From positions 1-64,000 of the forward strand of contig NZ_BNAG01000004.1 of the NCBI RefSeq assembly GCF_014653175.1: a DNA stretch of 64,000 bases. Direction: 5' to 3'. The position numbers and the translations under genes are program-made. Below, piece by piece: positions 43,556 through 52,972 of the stretch (its first letter is position 1; the number at the start of each line of letters is the position of its first letter). The stretch is from Roseivirga thermotolerans. GTDB lineage: Bacteria > Bacteroidota > Bacteroidia > Cytophagales > Cyclobacteriaceae. Under the pieces are notes generated by a model. It did no database searches. It was given only the letters and a program-made list of their open reading frames with translations, and was not told where the DNA came from.

Positions 43556-44818
43556 ATGAAAAATCTGAGGTTTACTTTTCTCATTCTATTTCTGTTCTCC
43601 GGTGTAGTGGCGCTGGCCCAAACCGATGAGCGAAAGCTATTGCAATACTATAGAATACCCGGTAAGCAAGGAGTTAACGTCTTTGAAACCTCAAAAAAAG
43701 ACACCGTGAAATTCCAGGGGTTCCATGTGCGTGTAGGGGGAGACTTTGCCCTTCAGTTTCAGGGGCTTAGTCATGAAAACTCCATAACTGGAGATCCATT
43801 GGTAGATCTGGGCTCCAATTTCAATTTGCCCACAGCCAATTTAAACATAGATGCACAGTTGGCCGATGGGCTTCGCATGCATTTGCGTACTTACCTCTCA
43901 TCGAGACACCACACAGAGGCTTATGTAAAGGGAGGCTATCTGCAATTCGACAGGTTGGATTTTATTCAGGAAGGATTACTCAGTGGTCTAATGGACATAG
44001 CTACTATTAGAGTGGGGATGGACCAGATAAACTATGGCGATGCACAGTTTAGACGTTCTGACAACGCTATGGCCATATATAATCCCTTTGTGGGCAATTA
44101 CATCATGGATGCTTTTACCACCGAGCCTTTTGTGGAGCTTACTCTCATGCCTTCTGACTGGATTTTTGTGGTGGGCCTTACCAATGGACGACTCAACCAA
44201 AGCCCACTAAAAGGCGATGACGGATTTGTGTTTTTTAGTAAGGTAGGATGGGACAAGCAAGTGAATGATGACTTACGCCTACGGTTAACCGGCTCTTTGT
44301 ATAGCAGTTCTGACCAAGGAACCAGAGACTACCTCTATGGCGGAGACCGGGCAGGAGGACGCTACTACGGAACGTTGGCTACCGTAGCCAATGGTGGGTC
44401 CGATTTTGATCCCCGATATAACCCACGGTTTGCTTACCAAACAGCCATACAAATCAATCCGTTTATAAAAATTAGTGGCTTTGAATTTTTTGGGTTGATG
44501 GAGTTTGTTTCTAATGGCAACGATGCTATAGGAGGAGATTTTACCCAATTGGGTTTGGAGGGCTTGTACCGCTTTGGTAATGCAGAGCAGTGGTATTTTG
44601 GTGGTCGGTACAACACTGTGTCTGGCGAAACCACCAGTGCCGGATCAACCCGTGAAATTAGCCGGGTCAATATTGGCGGAGGGTGGTTCATGACCAACAA
44701 TGTTTTGGTTAAGTTGGAATATATGAATCAGGAGTATAGTGGAGCCGGTTTTGCCAATAGTCGATTCCAGGACGGACAGTTCAATGGTATAGTGTTGGAG
44801 GCGGTTATTGGCTTCTAA
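43556..44818 (+). CDS. Outer-membrane beta-barrel (porin-like) protein
   Basis: The 420-residue protein has a signal peptide (cut after VALAQ), alternating hydrophobic strands throughout and an aromatic C-terminal residue (VLEAVIGF), all features of an outer-membrane barrel. It resembles DcaP-like or phosphate-selective-type porins. It starts two bases after yceI and is followed 15 bases later by the YceI-like gene, so the three form one operon. Possible substrates: lipids or small acids handled by the YceI partners (inference). Confidence 0.8.
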   Translation: MKNLRFTFLILFLFSGVVALAQTDERKLLQYYRIPGKQGVNVFETSKKDTVKFQGFHVRVGGDFALQFQGLSHENSITGDPLVDLGSNFNLPTANLNIDAQLADGLRMHLRTYLSSRHHTEAYVKGGYLQFDRLDFIQEGLLSGLMDIATIRVGMDQINYGDAQFRRSDNAMAIYNPFVGNYIMDAFTTEPFVELTLMPSDWIFVVGLTNGRLNQSPLKGDDGFVFFSKVGWDKQVNDDLRLRLTGSLYSSSDQGTRDYLYGGDRAGGRYYGTLATVANGGSDFDPRYNPRFAYQTAIQINPFIKISGFEFFGLMEFVSNGNDAIGGDFTQLGLEGLYRFGNAEQWYFGGRYNTVSGETTSAGSTREISRVNIGGGWFMTNNVLVKLEYMNQEYSGAGFANSRFQDGQFNGIVLEAVIGF

Positions 44819-44833
44819 AACCAAGCGTTCTCA

Positions 44834-45379
44834 ATGACCATGAGACTATTGGTCTTAGCATTAGTGTGGGTTTCCCCGTTGTCCGTCAGTGCTCAAGATA
44901 GCCTGTTGATAACCGGGAAATCCATTACCATTCAGGGGCAAACTTCGCTCGGTAAATTTGCCTGCACATACTCCGAAATACACCAGCCTGAAGCCGCTTT
45001 TATAAGAAATGGCGCCAACTCAATTCCTGTACTTTTTTTAGAATTGCTGATTGAAGATTTTGACTGCGGAAATAAAATACTCAATAAAGATTTCCGTGAA
45101 ACCCTTAGAGCAGCAGAACATCCGAGTATTGGAATCAGTGTAGACAATTTTCGAAAAATAGAAAACTATTATCTGAGCACTGTAAGCTTGACTTTGGGCG
45201 GAAAAGTGTCTGAGCTTTTAGAATTGCGTTTTATTAAGATCGATAAGCATGGAAATACTTATTTAAAATCTGAGTTTAAGCTTAGTACAAGCAGTTTTGA
45301 ACTTAGCCCTCCTAAAAAACTTTTCGGACTCATTAAATTGAGAGAGACTCTTGAGGTGAGCATTTGCCTCTACTACTAA
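44834..45379 (+). CDS. Divergent YceI-like secreted protein
   Basis: The 181-residue protein has a signal peptide (cut after SVSAQ) and YceI-like traits (SLGKFACTYSEI, FRETLRAAEHPSIGISVDNF, VSLTLGGKVSELLELRF) but lower similarity than the first gene. The C-terminus ends in ICLYY. Third gene of the operon. Probably a barrel that binds a lipid-like ligand; function unproven. Confidence 0.75.
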   Translation: MTMRLLVLALVWVSPLSVSAQDSLLITGKSITIQGQTSLGKFACTYSEIHQPEAAFIRNGANSIPVLFLELLIEDFDCGNKILNKDFRETLRAAEHPSIGISVDNFRKIENYYLSTVSLTLGGKVSELLELRFIKIDKHGNTYLKSEFKLSTSSFELSPPKKLFGLIKLRETLEVSICLYY

Positions 45380-45509
45380 AATTTTAATTATTCTGGTAAT
45401 GATTAGGTGAAACACCTATAAGATTCTCGCATTCTATCGCTCTCTTTGTAATTCACCTCTTCCGCATTCAGCCATTCAGACTTTTTAGGGTTTATTAATT
45501 TTCAGGGTT

Positions 45510-45947
45510 ATGTTAAAAAGCGTGGTTTATACTAGCTCGGCTAATACCGCGATAAATGAGGAAGTATTAAAAAGCATTTTAAAAGAAAGTGTTCGATACA
45601 ACAATTCAAGACAAATCTCCGGATTGCTCATTTATCATGATGGTACTTTTCTTCAGGTAATTGAGGGCGATAAAAAGGAGGTTGAAGGATTGTTCAAAAG
45701 GATATGTAAAGACGTTCGTCATCGCAATGTGACTATTCTTTTTGAAGAAGATATTGAAGAGCGTGAGTTTGGCGCTTGGGCCATGGCTTTCAAAGAGGTA
45801 CATGACGAAGATCTTTGCCAGTTGGAAGATTATGTAAAACTAGACGATCTCCATTTTGGTGAGGTGATAAAAGAAGGCGGAGCCAAAAGTATATTGAAAG
45901 CTTTTTACGAGATGAACATTTCCAGTGGAGCTCAACACATGTTTTAG
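45510..45947 (+). CDS. BLUF-domain blue-light photoreceptor
   Basis: The 145-residue protein is a single BLUF domain binding FAD. Numbering from Met, Y7, N31 and Q49 have exactly the spacing of the photoactive Tyr, Asn and Gln of AppA (21, 45, 63), and W90 and M92 match W104 and M106. The domain ends near residue 100; about 45 residues of helical extension follow, with no output domain. Partner unknown. Its stop codon shares bases with the stop of the converging cyanophycinase-like gene. Confidence 0.93.
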   Translation: MLKSVVYTSSANTAINEEVLKSILKESVRYNNSRQISGLLIYHDGTFLQVIEGDKKEVEGLFKRICKDVRHRNVTILFEEDIEEREFGAWAMAFKEVHDEDLCQLEDYVKLDDLHFGEVIKEGGAKSILKAFYEMNISSGAQHMF

Positions 45948-46786
45948 TTACCTTCCACTCTTCGGTTCAACAAATGGTATCGGGCACCTTTTCTGAGCAG
46001 GTGAAACCGCTCTTGCCCGTTGGCGTTTTTCACAAATCGGCCTTCCTTCTGATTCCAATGTGTGCCGTCATACACCAATACATAGCTTTGGCCCAGCACT
46101 TCAAATGTATTGCCATGAACCCATATAGCCGTATTTTCATCAATAGAAAGCCCCAGTAAATCAGGGTATTGTTTCAGAATTTCAAACATGTCGAACTGTC
46201 GGTTTCTCGCCAACGTATGCTGATCGATGGCTACGTTTTCAATAAAGGCAAAGCCTTTTTCATGGTCACCCATCATTATAGTATTGGTTTTGCTATCTCC
46301 TCGGGCAAGGTAGGAGCCTTGTATGGTAGCTCCAGCCGATGAACCGGCTATGACGCCTCCGCGGTCGAGCAGTGCATGCAGTTTACCTTCTACCTTAGTG
46401 CCAAGGTAAGCATCGGCCAGCCTCCATTGCCGTCCTCCTGGAAAGTATACCCCGGTTGCCTCATCTAACACGGCTGCAAAGTCTTCGGTATCGGCTATTT
46501 TTGGGTCGGTGGTGTGGAGTATACTCACCTTGCCTACACCTCTGCGTTGCCATTGGGCCGTAATTCTCTCTTTAGCCGCTTGGTCTACATCATAGCCTCC
46601 TGCGGTTGGAATAACCACTATATGAGCTTTTGAGCCACCGGCCAGTGCAATAAACTTATTATATACGGAGGTATCGGCAAGGGCTCCTCCGGCAATAATC
46701 AGGTGGCCTTTTTCAGGCCCGGTGGTTTGGCCAACTAAATGCAGGCAAGCACTAAGGGCTAACACATAGAGCAGAGCGCGCCTCAT
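45944..46786 (-). CDS. Cyanophycinase-like S51 peptidase
   Basis: The 280-residue protein has an N-terminal hydrophobic signal (ALLYVLALSAC, possible lipobox at C14) and an S51 fold. The nucleophile is S150 in IAGSSAGAT; GGRQWRL and the region with DQHTLARNRQFD also match cyanophycinases. Exported cyanophycinases cut beta-Asp-Arg dipeptides from cyanophycin; some relatives are general peptidases. It overlaps the upstream SGNH gene by four bases. Confidence 0.85.
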   Translation of the reverse strand: MRRALLYVLALSACLHLVGQTTGPEKGHLIIAGGALADTSVYNKFIALAGGSKAHIVVIPTAGGYDVDQAAKERITAQWQRRGVGKVSILHTTDPKIADTEDFAAVLDEATGVYFPGGRQWRLADAYLGTKVEGKLHALLDRGGVIAGSSAGATIQGSYLARGDSKTNTIMMGDHEKGFAFIENVAIDQHTLARNRQFDMFEILKQYPDLLGLSIDENTAIWVHGNTFEVLGQSYVLVYDGTHWNQKEGRFVKNANGQERFHLLRKGARYHLLNRRVEGN

Positions 46787-47466
46787 TTCTTCAACAATTT
46801 CTTAACGTCCTTTTCAATAAGGTCTACCCATTGGCTATACATTTTTCCGGAAGGGTGGAGGTTATCCGGTGCAACCAGTTCCTTGTCTTTGTCGGCTTTT
46901 CTGGAAATAGGAGTAATGTTGAAATACTTTACTCCGTATTTCTTGCATATCTGTTGAGATACTTCGTTGTAGGCATCCAATTCCCGTGCAATTTGCTCAG
47001 CTTTGGCAGCCCCAAAAGGTGTTTTGCCATAATCGGGGATAGAAAGAACGAAAACGCGCTTTTTCTTACCTCCAGCCAGCTCAATAGCCATTTGTAGTAG
47101 TTCTTCAAACTCAGGAGCAAAGCTTTCTACACTGCGGCCCTGGTATTGATTGTTTACCCCAATTAGCAACGAAACCATATCGTATTGAGGTAAAAGCTCA
47201 GCGTCTTTTTCAATAGCCGCTTTCAGTTCATCGGTTCTCCAGCCTGTGGTGGCAATTATTTTTGGTGGGGCAAGGGTAAATCCGTTCTCATTAAGGCGTT
47301 TTGCCAATTGTACCGGCCAGCGTTGGTTTTCATCTACACTTTCTCCAATAGTGTAAGAGTCGCCAAGGGCCAAATAGTGGAGTTGAGATTCTTGATTCTT
47401 CATGGGGGTAAAAGTTGAGCCAGTGACCATAAATAAGGCTATTATACAGAGTGAAATACTTTTCAT
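46783..47466 (-). CDS. SGNH/GDSL-family hydrolase
   Basis: The 227-residue secreted esterase or lipase has a signal peptide, the GDSYT block with nucleophile S37, the GVNNQ block (Asn), and NLHPSGKMY with the catalytic Asp-x-x-His. This is the TAP/TesA-like type. It may remove acyl groups from lipids or cell-wall sugars. Four-base overlap with the peptidase gene suggests co-translation. Confidence 0.88.
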   Translation of the reverse strand: MKSISLCIIALFMVTGSTFTPMKNQESQLHYLALGDSYTIGESVDENQRWPVQLAKRLNENGFTLAPPKIIATTGWRTDELKAAIEKDAELLPQYDMVSLLIGVNNQYQGRSVESFAPEFEELLQMAIELAGGKKKRVFVLSIPDYGKTPFGAAKAEQIARELDAYNEVSQQICKKYGVKYFNITPISRKADKDKELVAPDNLHPSGKMYSQWVDLIEKDVKKLLKK

Positions 47467-47487
47467 AGGCGGTTTGATCCTTTGTTG

Positions 47488-50400
47488 TTAATCGGCCAGT
47501 TCTCTAAGGTCTACAGGAACCACTTTTGAAACACCTTGCTCAATCATGGTAATACCATAGATGATATCGGTAGCAGCCATCGTCCGTTTGTTGTGGGTTA
47601 CAATAATAAACTGCGATTCGGCTGAAAATTTCTTGATGATATTGTTGAACTTATCAATGTTCGCATCGTCCAGAGGGGCATCTACCTCATCGAAAATACA
47701 GAAAGGGGCCGGTTTAAGGAGGTAAATAGAGAAGAGAAGCGAGGTGGCTGTTAGTGTTTTTTCTCCTCCCGACAACTGGTTGATGGTAAGAGGGCGTTTG
47801 CCTTTTGGCTTAGCCATAATTTCTATTTCAGACTCCAGCGGGTTGGAAGGGTCTACCAGTTTCAGGTCACAATCGTCTTCTTCAGTAAACAGTGAGCGGA
47901 AAACGTTGACAAAGTTTTCTTTGATCTTGCCAAAGGCATCCAAGAAGGTGTCACGGGCAACTGTGTCAATTTCATCAATGGTCTGCAACAACGAATCTTT
48001 GGCCTCAATCAGATCATTCTTTTGTTCGGTTATGAAGGTGTGGCGCTCTTTAATTTCATCATAGGCTTCCATGGCCATAGGGTTGATTGGGCCAATGCGT
48101 TCAATTTTTTCGCGTAGTTTGAGCACTCCCTGTTCAATTTCTTCAACCGCACGGTCATCAGGTTCGGCCTCTTCTCTCAGCACAGCATCAAGGTCTACTT
48201 TAAACTCTACCGACAGTCGTTCCTTTACAGCACTCAGCTCAAGTTTGGTTTCATTGAGCTTGTTTTGCTGTTCCATAATGAGCGTATCGGCCAGCTCTCT
48301 TTTATGGCGTAGTTCTCTCAGTGTTTTTTCGGCTACATCAATATCGCCTCGTTGTGCGTAGTAGTCTTTTTCGGCCTCATTTACTCCTTTTTCTATAGCC
48401 TCTTTTTCATCATACATGGCAATGAGCTCATCCTCATTGTTTTCTGAAGTATCGATGAGTTTTCTTATCTCCAGTTCGTTTTTCTCCAGCTCTTCCTGGT
48501 TTTTGGCAATGCGCTGCTTGCTGCTTTCAAAAGCAGTTTGTTTGTAACTTATTTCCTGCTTTATGGATTCTACCCGGTTTTGCTTTTGATGAAAAACGAT
48601 GTTCTTATCGTTAAAGGCCTGTGATTTTTCAGACAGTCGTTGAGACTCTGTTTTGGCTCTTGCTTCCAACTCGGCAATACTTGCCTCTATTTCCTCAAAA
48701 ACAGCTTCTTCATCTTCCACTTGTGGACGCAGGTCTTCTAACTGAGTGGTTAGTCGTTCAATGCCCTTGACTATTTCTTCTTTGCGATTGGCATGGCTGG
48801 AGAGCATTTGAGAGAGCTGTTCTTTCCGTGTTTTTACGGAAATATACTCTTCATTGATTAGGTTGAATTCGCGCTGAAGTTCTTCTATTTCTGATTTAAA
48901 AGAGTTGGATTTAAGTCTGGCCAGTTCCTGCTGTTTTTGGTCGAGCCGATCTTTGATATCAACGCTTTTGGCTTCGAGTTCTTTAATTGTTTTTTGAAGC
49001 TTTTCAAGGTTTTTGGCTCTACCTATTCTTTTTCCTTCAAAGAGGCCTACTGAACCTCCTGAAACGCTGAATCTTCTTTTGGTGTACTTGCCGCTTTCTG
49101 TAATAAAAATAGCGTGCTCATCCATAGGAATATCTCCGGGGCCACCTTTTACTATGTATACATTTTCCAGAATGTAGCCTATAAGCCGCCTGTATTTGGG
49201 ATCATATTCAACGATTTCGGTAGCCGGTATGGCATTATCGTAAAGTCTGGAAGGAGGAGCTTCATATTTATCGAATGCATCGAGCACAAAGAAGTTGGCT
49301 TTGCCTTTTGATGCATCGCTAAGAATATTTACTGCTTCGAAAGCCTGACGCTCAGTGTCTACTATGTAGTAGTTCATGTAGCCCTCCAGATAGTTCTCAA
49401 TGGTTACCCTATACTTATCGTCACAGGCAATGATGTCGGAGAGTAGGGGAGCATTCTTATTCCAGTTTGCTTTCTTTTTGAGAAACTTGATGGCTTCCGG
49501 AAAACCTTCCAGATTTTCTACCAACGATTTGGTAAGGTTGTATTCGTTGCGTTTACTATCGAGTTTGCGGCCTACCTGAGTCATTTCATCGCGCACCATG
49601 TCTATGGTTTCGCTGGTGTCTTGGATGGCCTTCAGGTGTCTTTCTTCTTCGGCTTTACGCTTTTGCAAGAGGGCTCCTTTTTCATCGCGCTGCTCTTCCA
49701 GTAGGGCCAGCTTCTCGTCAAAGCGGTCGAGCGTTTCAGATTGTTCCGAACTATCGGTTTCGGTCTTTTCAAACTCCGATTTCAGTGTTTGGAGCTGAAT
49801 TTCCTTGATCTCAATGTCTTTCTTAAGATTGAACAGGCGCTCTCTCTTGGAGGTGAAACTCTTGCGTTGTTCTTCGAAAGCGAGTTGAGCATTTTGGGCC
49901 ACTTCTTTCTGTTCGGCATATACCTTTTCCAGCGAACGTACCTCTTGCTCAATGATGCCCAGTTCTTTACTGGCTACTTCCAGTTCGTTTTGGAGGCTTT
50001 CGAGACTAAAAGAGGCCCTGTCGTTGCTTTTCTTGTCGGCTTCGAGTTGCTCTCGGAGGTTATCACTTTTGTCTTCCAGAAAAGTGAGCCTCTCGTTTTT
50101 AATCTTGCGCTCGCTCTCAAACTGTCTGATTTTATTGACATGTTCGTTGAGGGTACGCTGCCGTGAAGCAAGTAGTTTTTCTTTGGTTATGAGGTCGGTT
50201 TTGCCTTTTTCTATCTGAGCTTCCTGGCTGGCGATCATTTGATTGATTTCCAGCTTTCGGTCTTGCTCTTGCTGAATGGTTTTTTCCAGTTGTTTGAAGC
50301 GGTTCGATTTTTCTGCTACCGTTTTTCTGGCCAGCGCAACGCTCTCAATTTTGTATTCATCTTTAAGCCGATAGTACTTCTCGGCCTGCTTGGCCTGCTT

Positions 50401-51018
50401 TTCCAACGACTTAAGGTTTTTCTCTATTTCAAAAAGCAAGTCTTCAACCCTGTCCAGGTCATCGTCAGTATCCTTCAGTTTTTTGAGGGTTTCTTTCTTT
50501 CTGGTTTTGAACTTGGAGATACCGGCTGCTTCTTCGAAAAGAGCTCTGCGAGAGTTGTCTTTGTCGTTCAGAATGTCGTCTACCATTTTCAGTTCAATGA
50601 TTGCATAGCTATTGGATGCTATACCGGTGTCCATGAACAGATTGGTAATGTCTTTGAGGCGGCAGCTTATACCGTTGAGCAGGTACTCACTTTCTCCTGA
50701 GCGGTAGTATCGCCTGGTAATCGTAACTTCGGTATATTCAGTAGGGAGAAGGTTTTTTGTGTTTTTAAATGTGAGAGATACTTCTGCCAGCTGCGTGGGC
50801 TTGCGTTTTTTTGTGCCATTGAAAATGATGTTCTCCATCTTTTCTGAACGGAGCATCCGGGTTTTTTGCTCGCCCAAAACCCACCGAATTGAGTCTACCA
50901 CGTTGGATTTACCGCAGCCATTGGGGCCAACAATGCCGGTAATGCCTTCATCGAAGTTAATGATGACCTTATCGCCAAAACTTTTAAACCCTTTTATTTC
51001 TAGCTTGGTAAGTTGCAT
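47488..51018 (-). CDS. smc: Chromosome segregation protein SMC
   Basis: The 1176-residue ATPase organises and condenses the chromosome. N-terminal Walker A GPNGCGKSNVV (about 32-42), long coiled coils (about 170-500 and 680-1000), a hinge (about 510-640), and a C-terminal head with LSGGEKTLTATSLLF and FDEVDAPLDDANIDKF. Length is standard. A minus-strand TAATTTTG (51053-51060) 35 bases upstream is a promoter candidate. scpA/scpB are not in this window. Confidence 0.96.
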   Translation of the reverse strand: MQLTKLEIKGFKSFGDKVIINFDEGITGIVGPNGCGKSNVVDSIRWVLGEQKTRMLRSEKMENIIFNGTKKRKPTQLAEVSLTFKNTKNLLPTEYTEVTITRRYYRSGESEYLLNGISCRLKDITNLFMDTGIASNSYAIIELKMVDDILNDKDNSRRALFEEAAGISKFKTRKKETLKKLKDTDDDLDRVEDLLFEIEKNLKSLEKQAKQAEKYYRLKDEYKIESVALARKTVAEKSNRFKQLEKTIQQEQDRKLEINQMIASQEAQIEKGKTDLITKEKLLASRQRTLNEHVNKIRQFESERKIKNERLTFLEDKSDNLREQLEADKKSNDRASFSLESLQNELEVASKELGIIEQEVRSLEKVYAEQKEVAQNAQLAFEEQRKSFTSKRERLFNLKKDIEIKEIQLQTLKSEFEKTETDSSEQSETLDRFDEKLALLEEQRDEKGALLQKRKAEEERHLKAIQDTSETIDMVRDEMTQVGRKLDSKRNEYNLTKSLVENLEGFPEAIKFLKKKANWNKNAPLLSDIIACDDKYRVTIENYLEGYMNYYIVDTERQAFEAVNILSDASKGKANFFVLDAFDKYEAPPSRLYDNAIPATEIVEYDPKYRRLIGYILENVYIVKGGPGDIPMDEHAIFITESGKYTKRRFSVSGGSVGLFEGKRIGRAKNLEKLQKTIKELEAKSVDIKDRLDQKQQELARLKSNSFKSEIEELQREFNLINEEYISVKTRKEQLSQMLSSHANRKEEIVKGIERLTTQLEDLRPQVEDEEAVFEEIEASIAELEARAKTESQRLSEKSQAFNDKNIVFHQKQNRVESIKQEISYKQTAFESSKQRIAKNQEELEKNELEIRKLIDTSENNEDELIAMYDEKEAIEKGVNEAEKDYYAQRGDIDVAEKTLRELRHKRELADTLIMEQQNKLNETKLELSAVKERLSVEFKVDLDAVLREEAEPDDRAVEEIEQGVLKLREKIERIGPINPMAMEAYDEIKERHTFITEQKNDLIEAKDSLLQTIDEIDTVARDTFLDAFGKIKENFVNVFRSLFTEEDDCDLKLVDPSNPLESEIEIMAKPKGKRPLTINQLSGGEKTLTATSLLFSIYLLKPAPFCIFDEVDAPLDDANIDKFNNIIKKFSAESQFIIVTHNKRTMAATDIIYGITMIEQGVSKVVPVDLRELAD

Positions 51019-51052
51019 GAACTGATATGCCTCAAAAAATTAGAGTAGCTAG

Positions 51053-51060
51053 CAAAATTA
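51053..51060 (-). promoter_or_regulatory. Promoter -7 candidate of smc
   Basis: TAATTTTG on the minus strand fits TAnnTTTG, 34 bases upstream of the smc start codon. No matching -33 TTG at ideal spacing. Confidence 0.4.
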
Positions 51061-51197
51061 AAATTAACACCGACAATTCAGTGGTAATGCGTAAAAAAAT
51101 GCAGAGAGTTTCGTTGGCCAAGGTGGCATTGTCTGCTGCATGGCTTTTGTAGTTGTCTCTGGCATATTTGCCCCAATTTGCTAGCTTTGCTATTGGC

Positions 51198-51683
51198 ATG
51201 GATTTCGACTTCGGTACCTTACTTTACATTGTTTTGGCGGTAATCTATTTTATTGTTCAGTCGGGCAGTAAAAACAAGAAGAAGCGTTCAAACCAAAGAG
51301 GTGAGCAAGAGGTCTATGAGCCCAGGGAATCGAATAAGCGAAGACCTACTTTCGAGGAATTATTGGCCGAGTTTACAGGCCAGCAGCCTCAGAAAGATCC
51401 TGAACCAATAGTTGAGCCGGTAAAGCCCGTGGTTGTAGAAAACACTTCGCAAAGCAGGCGTTCGGTTTATGAAATTGCCCAGGAAAAGTCTGCTCAAAGG
51501 AAGAGGGAAGCTGAATTAGAGGTTCAGCGCATACGATCAAAAACCAGCGATCATCTAAAAGGATATGAGTTAGAGGAAGAAGAGGAACAAACTGAGTCTT
51601 CTTATGCTACTATGTTTGAAAACCTGGACGATGTAAAGAAGGCCTTTGTTGCTTCAGAAATATTCCGAAGAAAGTACCACTAA
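51198..51683 (+). CDS. Small single-pass membrane protein, charged cytosolic tail
   Basis: From ATG 51198 the product is 161 residues: one membrane helix (TLLYIVLAVIYFIVQ, residues 7-21) and a long Lys/Arg/Glu-rich tail (KNKKKRSNQR, ESNKRRPTFEELLAE). The sequence FENLDDVKKAFVASEIFRRK ends the protein. I do not recognise a family. Frame open to 51153 without ATG. Its stop overlaps the blaR1 stop by four bases. Confidence 0.7.
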   Translation: MDFDFGTLLYIVLAVIYFIVQSGSKNKKKRSNQRGEQEVYEPRESNKRRPTFEELLAEFTGQQPQKDPEPIVEPVKPVVVENTSQSRRSVYEIAQEKSAQRKREAELEVQRIRSKTSDHLKGYELEEEEEQTESSYATMFENLDDVKKAFVASEIFRRKYH

Positions 51684-52972
51684 GACTTTTTAAACTCAAT
51701 TGGCAGTTTGATCACTGAAGTAACGGCATTGCCGTTGGCTTTAGCGGGTTTCCATCGGCTGGAGCGCTGGAGCGCATTAATAATAGCTTTTTCAGTATCG
51801 AAGCCCAGGCGGTTGTGGAATTTAAGGTTTTGAATAGCACCCAATTGGTTTACCTCAAACGATACTAAAACTTCTCCTTCAGTGTTGGCTACCTTGGCTG
51901 CTTCAGGATACTCAATGCTTTCTTCCAGCATCTGCTTCCAGTTTTCAATGCCAATTTCGGGCATAGGAACTTCCTGCATGCTATTGGCTAATGGTTCTAT
52001 GGTGTAGTTTTTTACATTTACCTGTTCTACAGGAAGTGCCTCAAAAGAGAAAATAAAGAACAACAAGGCCATCACTGGTACGGGGATGAGCAGTTTCATG
52101 TAGTTGGTTCGGGCTACTTTCTTCATCATGTCTAACCGCTTGAGGGTTTTATTTTTACCGAAGTAACTACCGTATTTAAGTCCCATTTTATTGAACACCG
52201 TAGAAACCAGCAAGTGCGCGTACTGGCTATGACCGGTTTTGCTTACCACAGCATGGTCTGCCGCATACTCATGAACTTCCTCTAGCAGTTGCTTGTACAG
52301 ATACACAAGCGGGTTGAACCAAAAAATAATCTTTAATACCTCAATGAATATGATGTCAAAGGAGTGTTTTTGGTCAATATGAGCTCTTTCGTGAGCGATT
52401 ATTTGCTCTTTTTGCTCCTCGCTATGCTCCTGAGAATTGTCCCAGAAAAGGTAATTGAAGAAAGAGAAGGTGGGCATAGTGCCATCGGTGCTCACCAGAA
52501 AATAGTTGTCTTTGAATCGAGTGTTGTGTCGTTTATACCAAATTACCTCTTTGAAAGAACGTATTTGAATAAAGAGTTTCAGCAAGCCGTATACAACGCC
52601 TGTAACATAGAGCATAAGCAGTGCTTCCCACCATAGTAAGAAGGGCCTTTCCGATTGGGCCGTAATTGTATAGGAGTAGGCCTTTTCGGCTTCAATGATT
52701 GGTTCGCTACCTACTCCGTTGCCAAACTGATGAATGGAATTGAAGAACCCCGGAGTGGTTGCAGGGTCGTAAGAAAATTCCATGAGAGGGAAAGACACTG
52801 ACAAGAATAGGGCAGCCAACAGATAGAACCGGTTGTATTGAAAGCTTTTATCGTTTCTGAAAAAGAAATGATATAGCAGATAGAGAATAGCCAGACAAGT
52901 GGCTGATTCAATCAGGTAGATCACTCCTTCATTGAGCGATTCCAATAGTTCTACTGTTGGGTGCTTTTTCAT
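51680..52972 (-). CDS. BlaR1/M56 sensor peptidase fused to TonB C-terminal domain
   Basis: The 430-residue protein has BlaR1-type membrane helices (about 15-35, 44-60, 110-130, 298-315), the zinc site H194-E-x-x-H198 (HERAHIDQKHS) and a periplasmic TonB C-terminal domain (about 350-430; NWKQMLEESIEYPEAAK, SRWKPAKANGNAV). It follows blaI with no gap. Two small TonB-domain lipoproteins at 16978-18005 share this domain, and one of them shares its likely operator. Confidence 0.9.
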   Translation of the reverse strand: MKKHPTVELLESLNEGVIYLIESATCLAILYLLYHFFFRNDKSFQYNRFYLLAALFLSVSFPLMEFSYDPATTPGFFNSIHQFGNGVGSEPIIEAEKAYSYTITAQSERPFLLWWEALLMLYVTGVVYGLLKLFIQIRSFKEVIWYKRHNTRFKDNYFLVSTDGTMPTFSFFNYLFWDNSQEHSEEQKEQIIAHERAHIDQKHSFDIIFIEVLKIIFWFNPLVYLYKQLLEEVHEYAADHAVVSKTGHSQYAHLLVSTVFNKMGLKYGSYFGKNKTLKRLDMMKKVARTNYMKLLIPVPVMALLFFIFSFEALPVEQVNVKNYTIEPLANSMQEVPMPEIGIENWKQMLEESIEYPEAAKVANTEGEVLVSFEVNQLGAIQNLKFHNRLGFDTEKAIINALQRSSRWKPAKANGNAVTSVIKLPIEFKKS

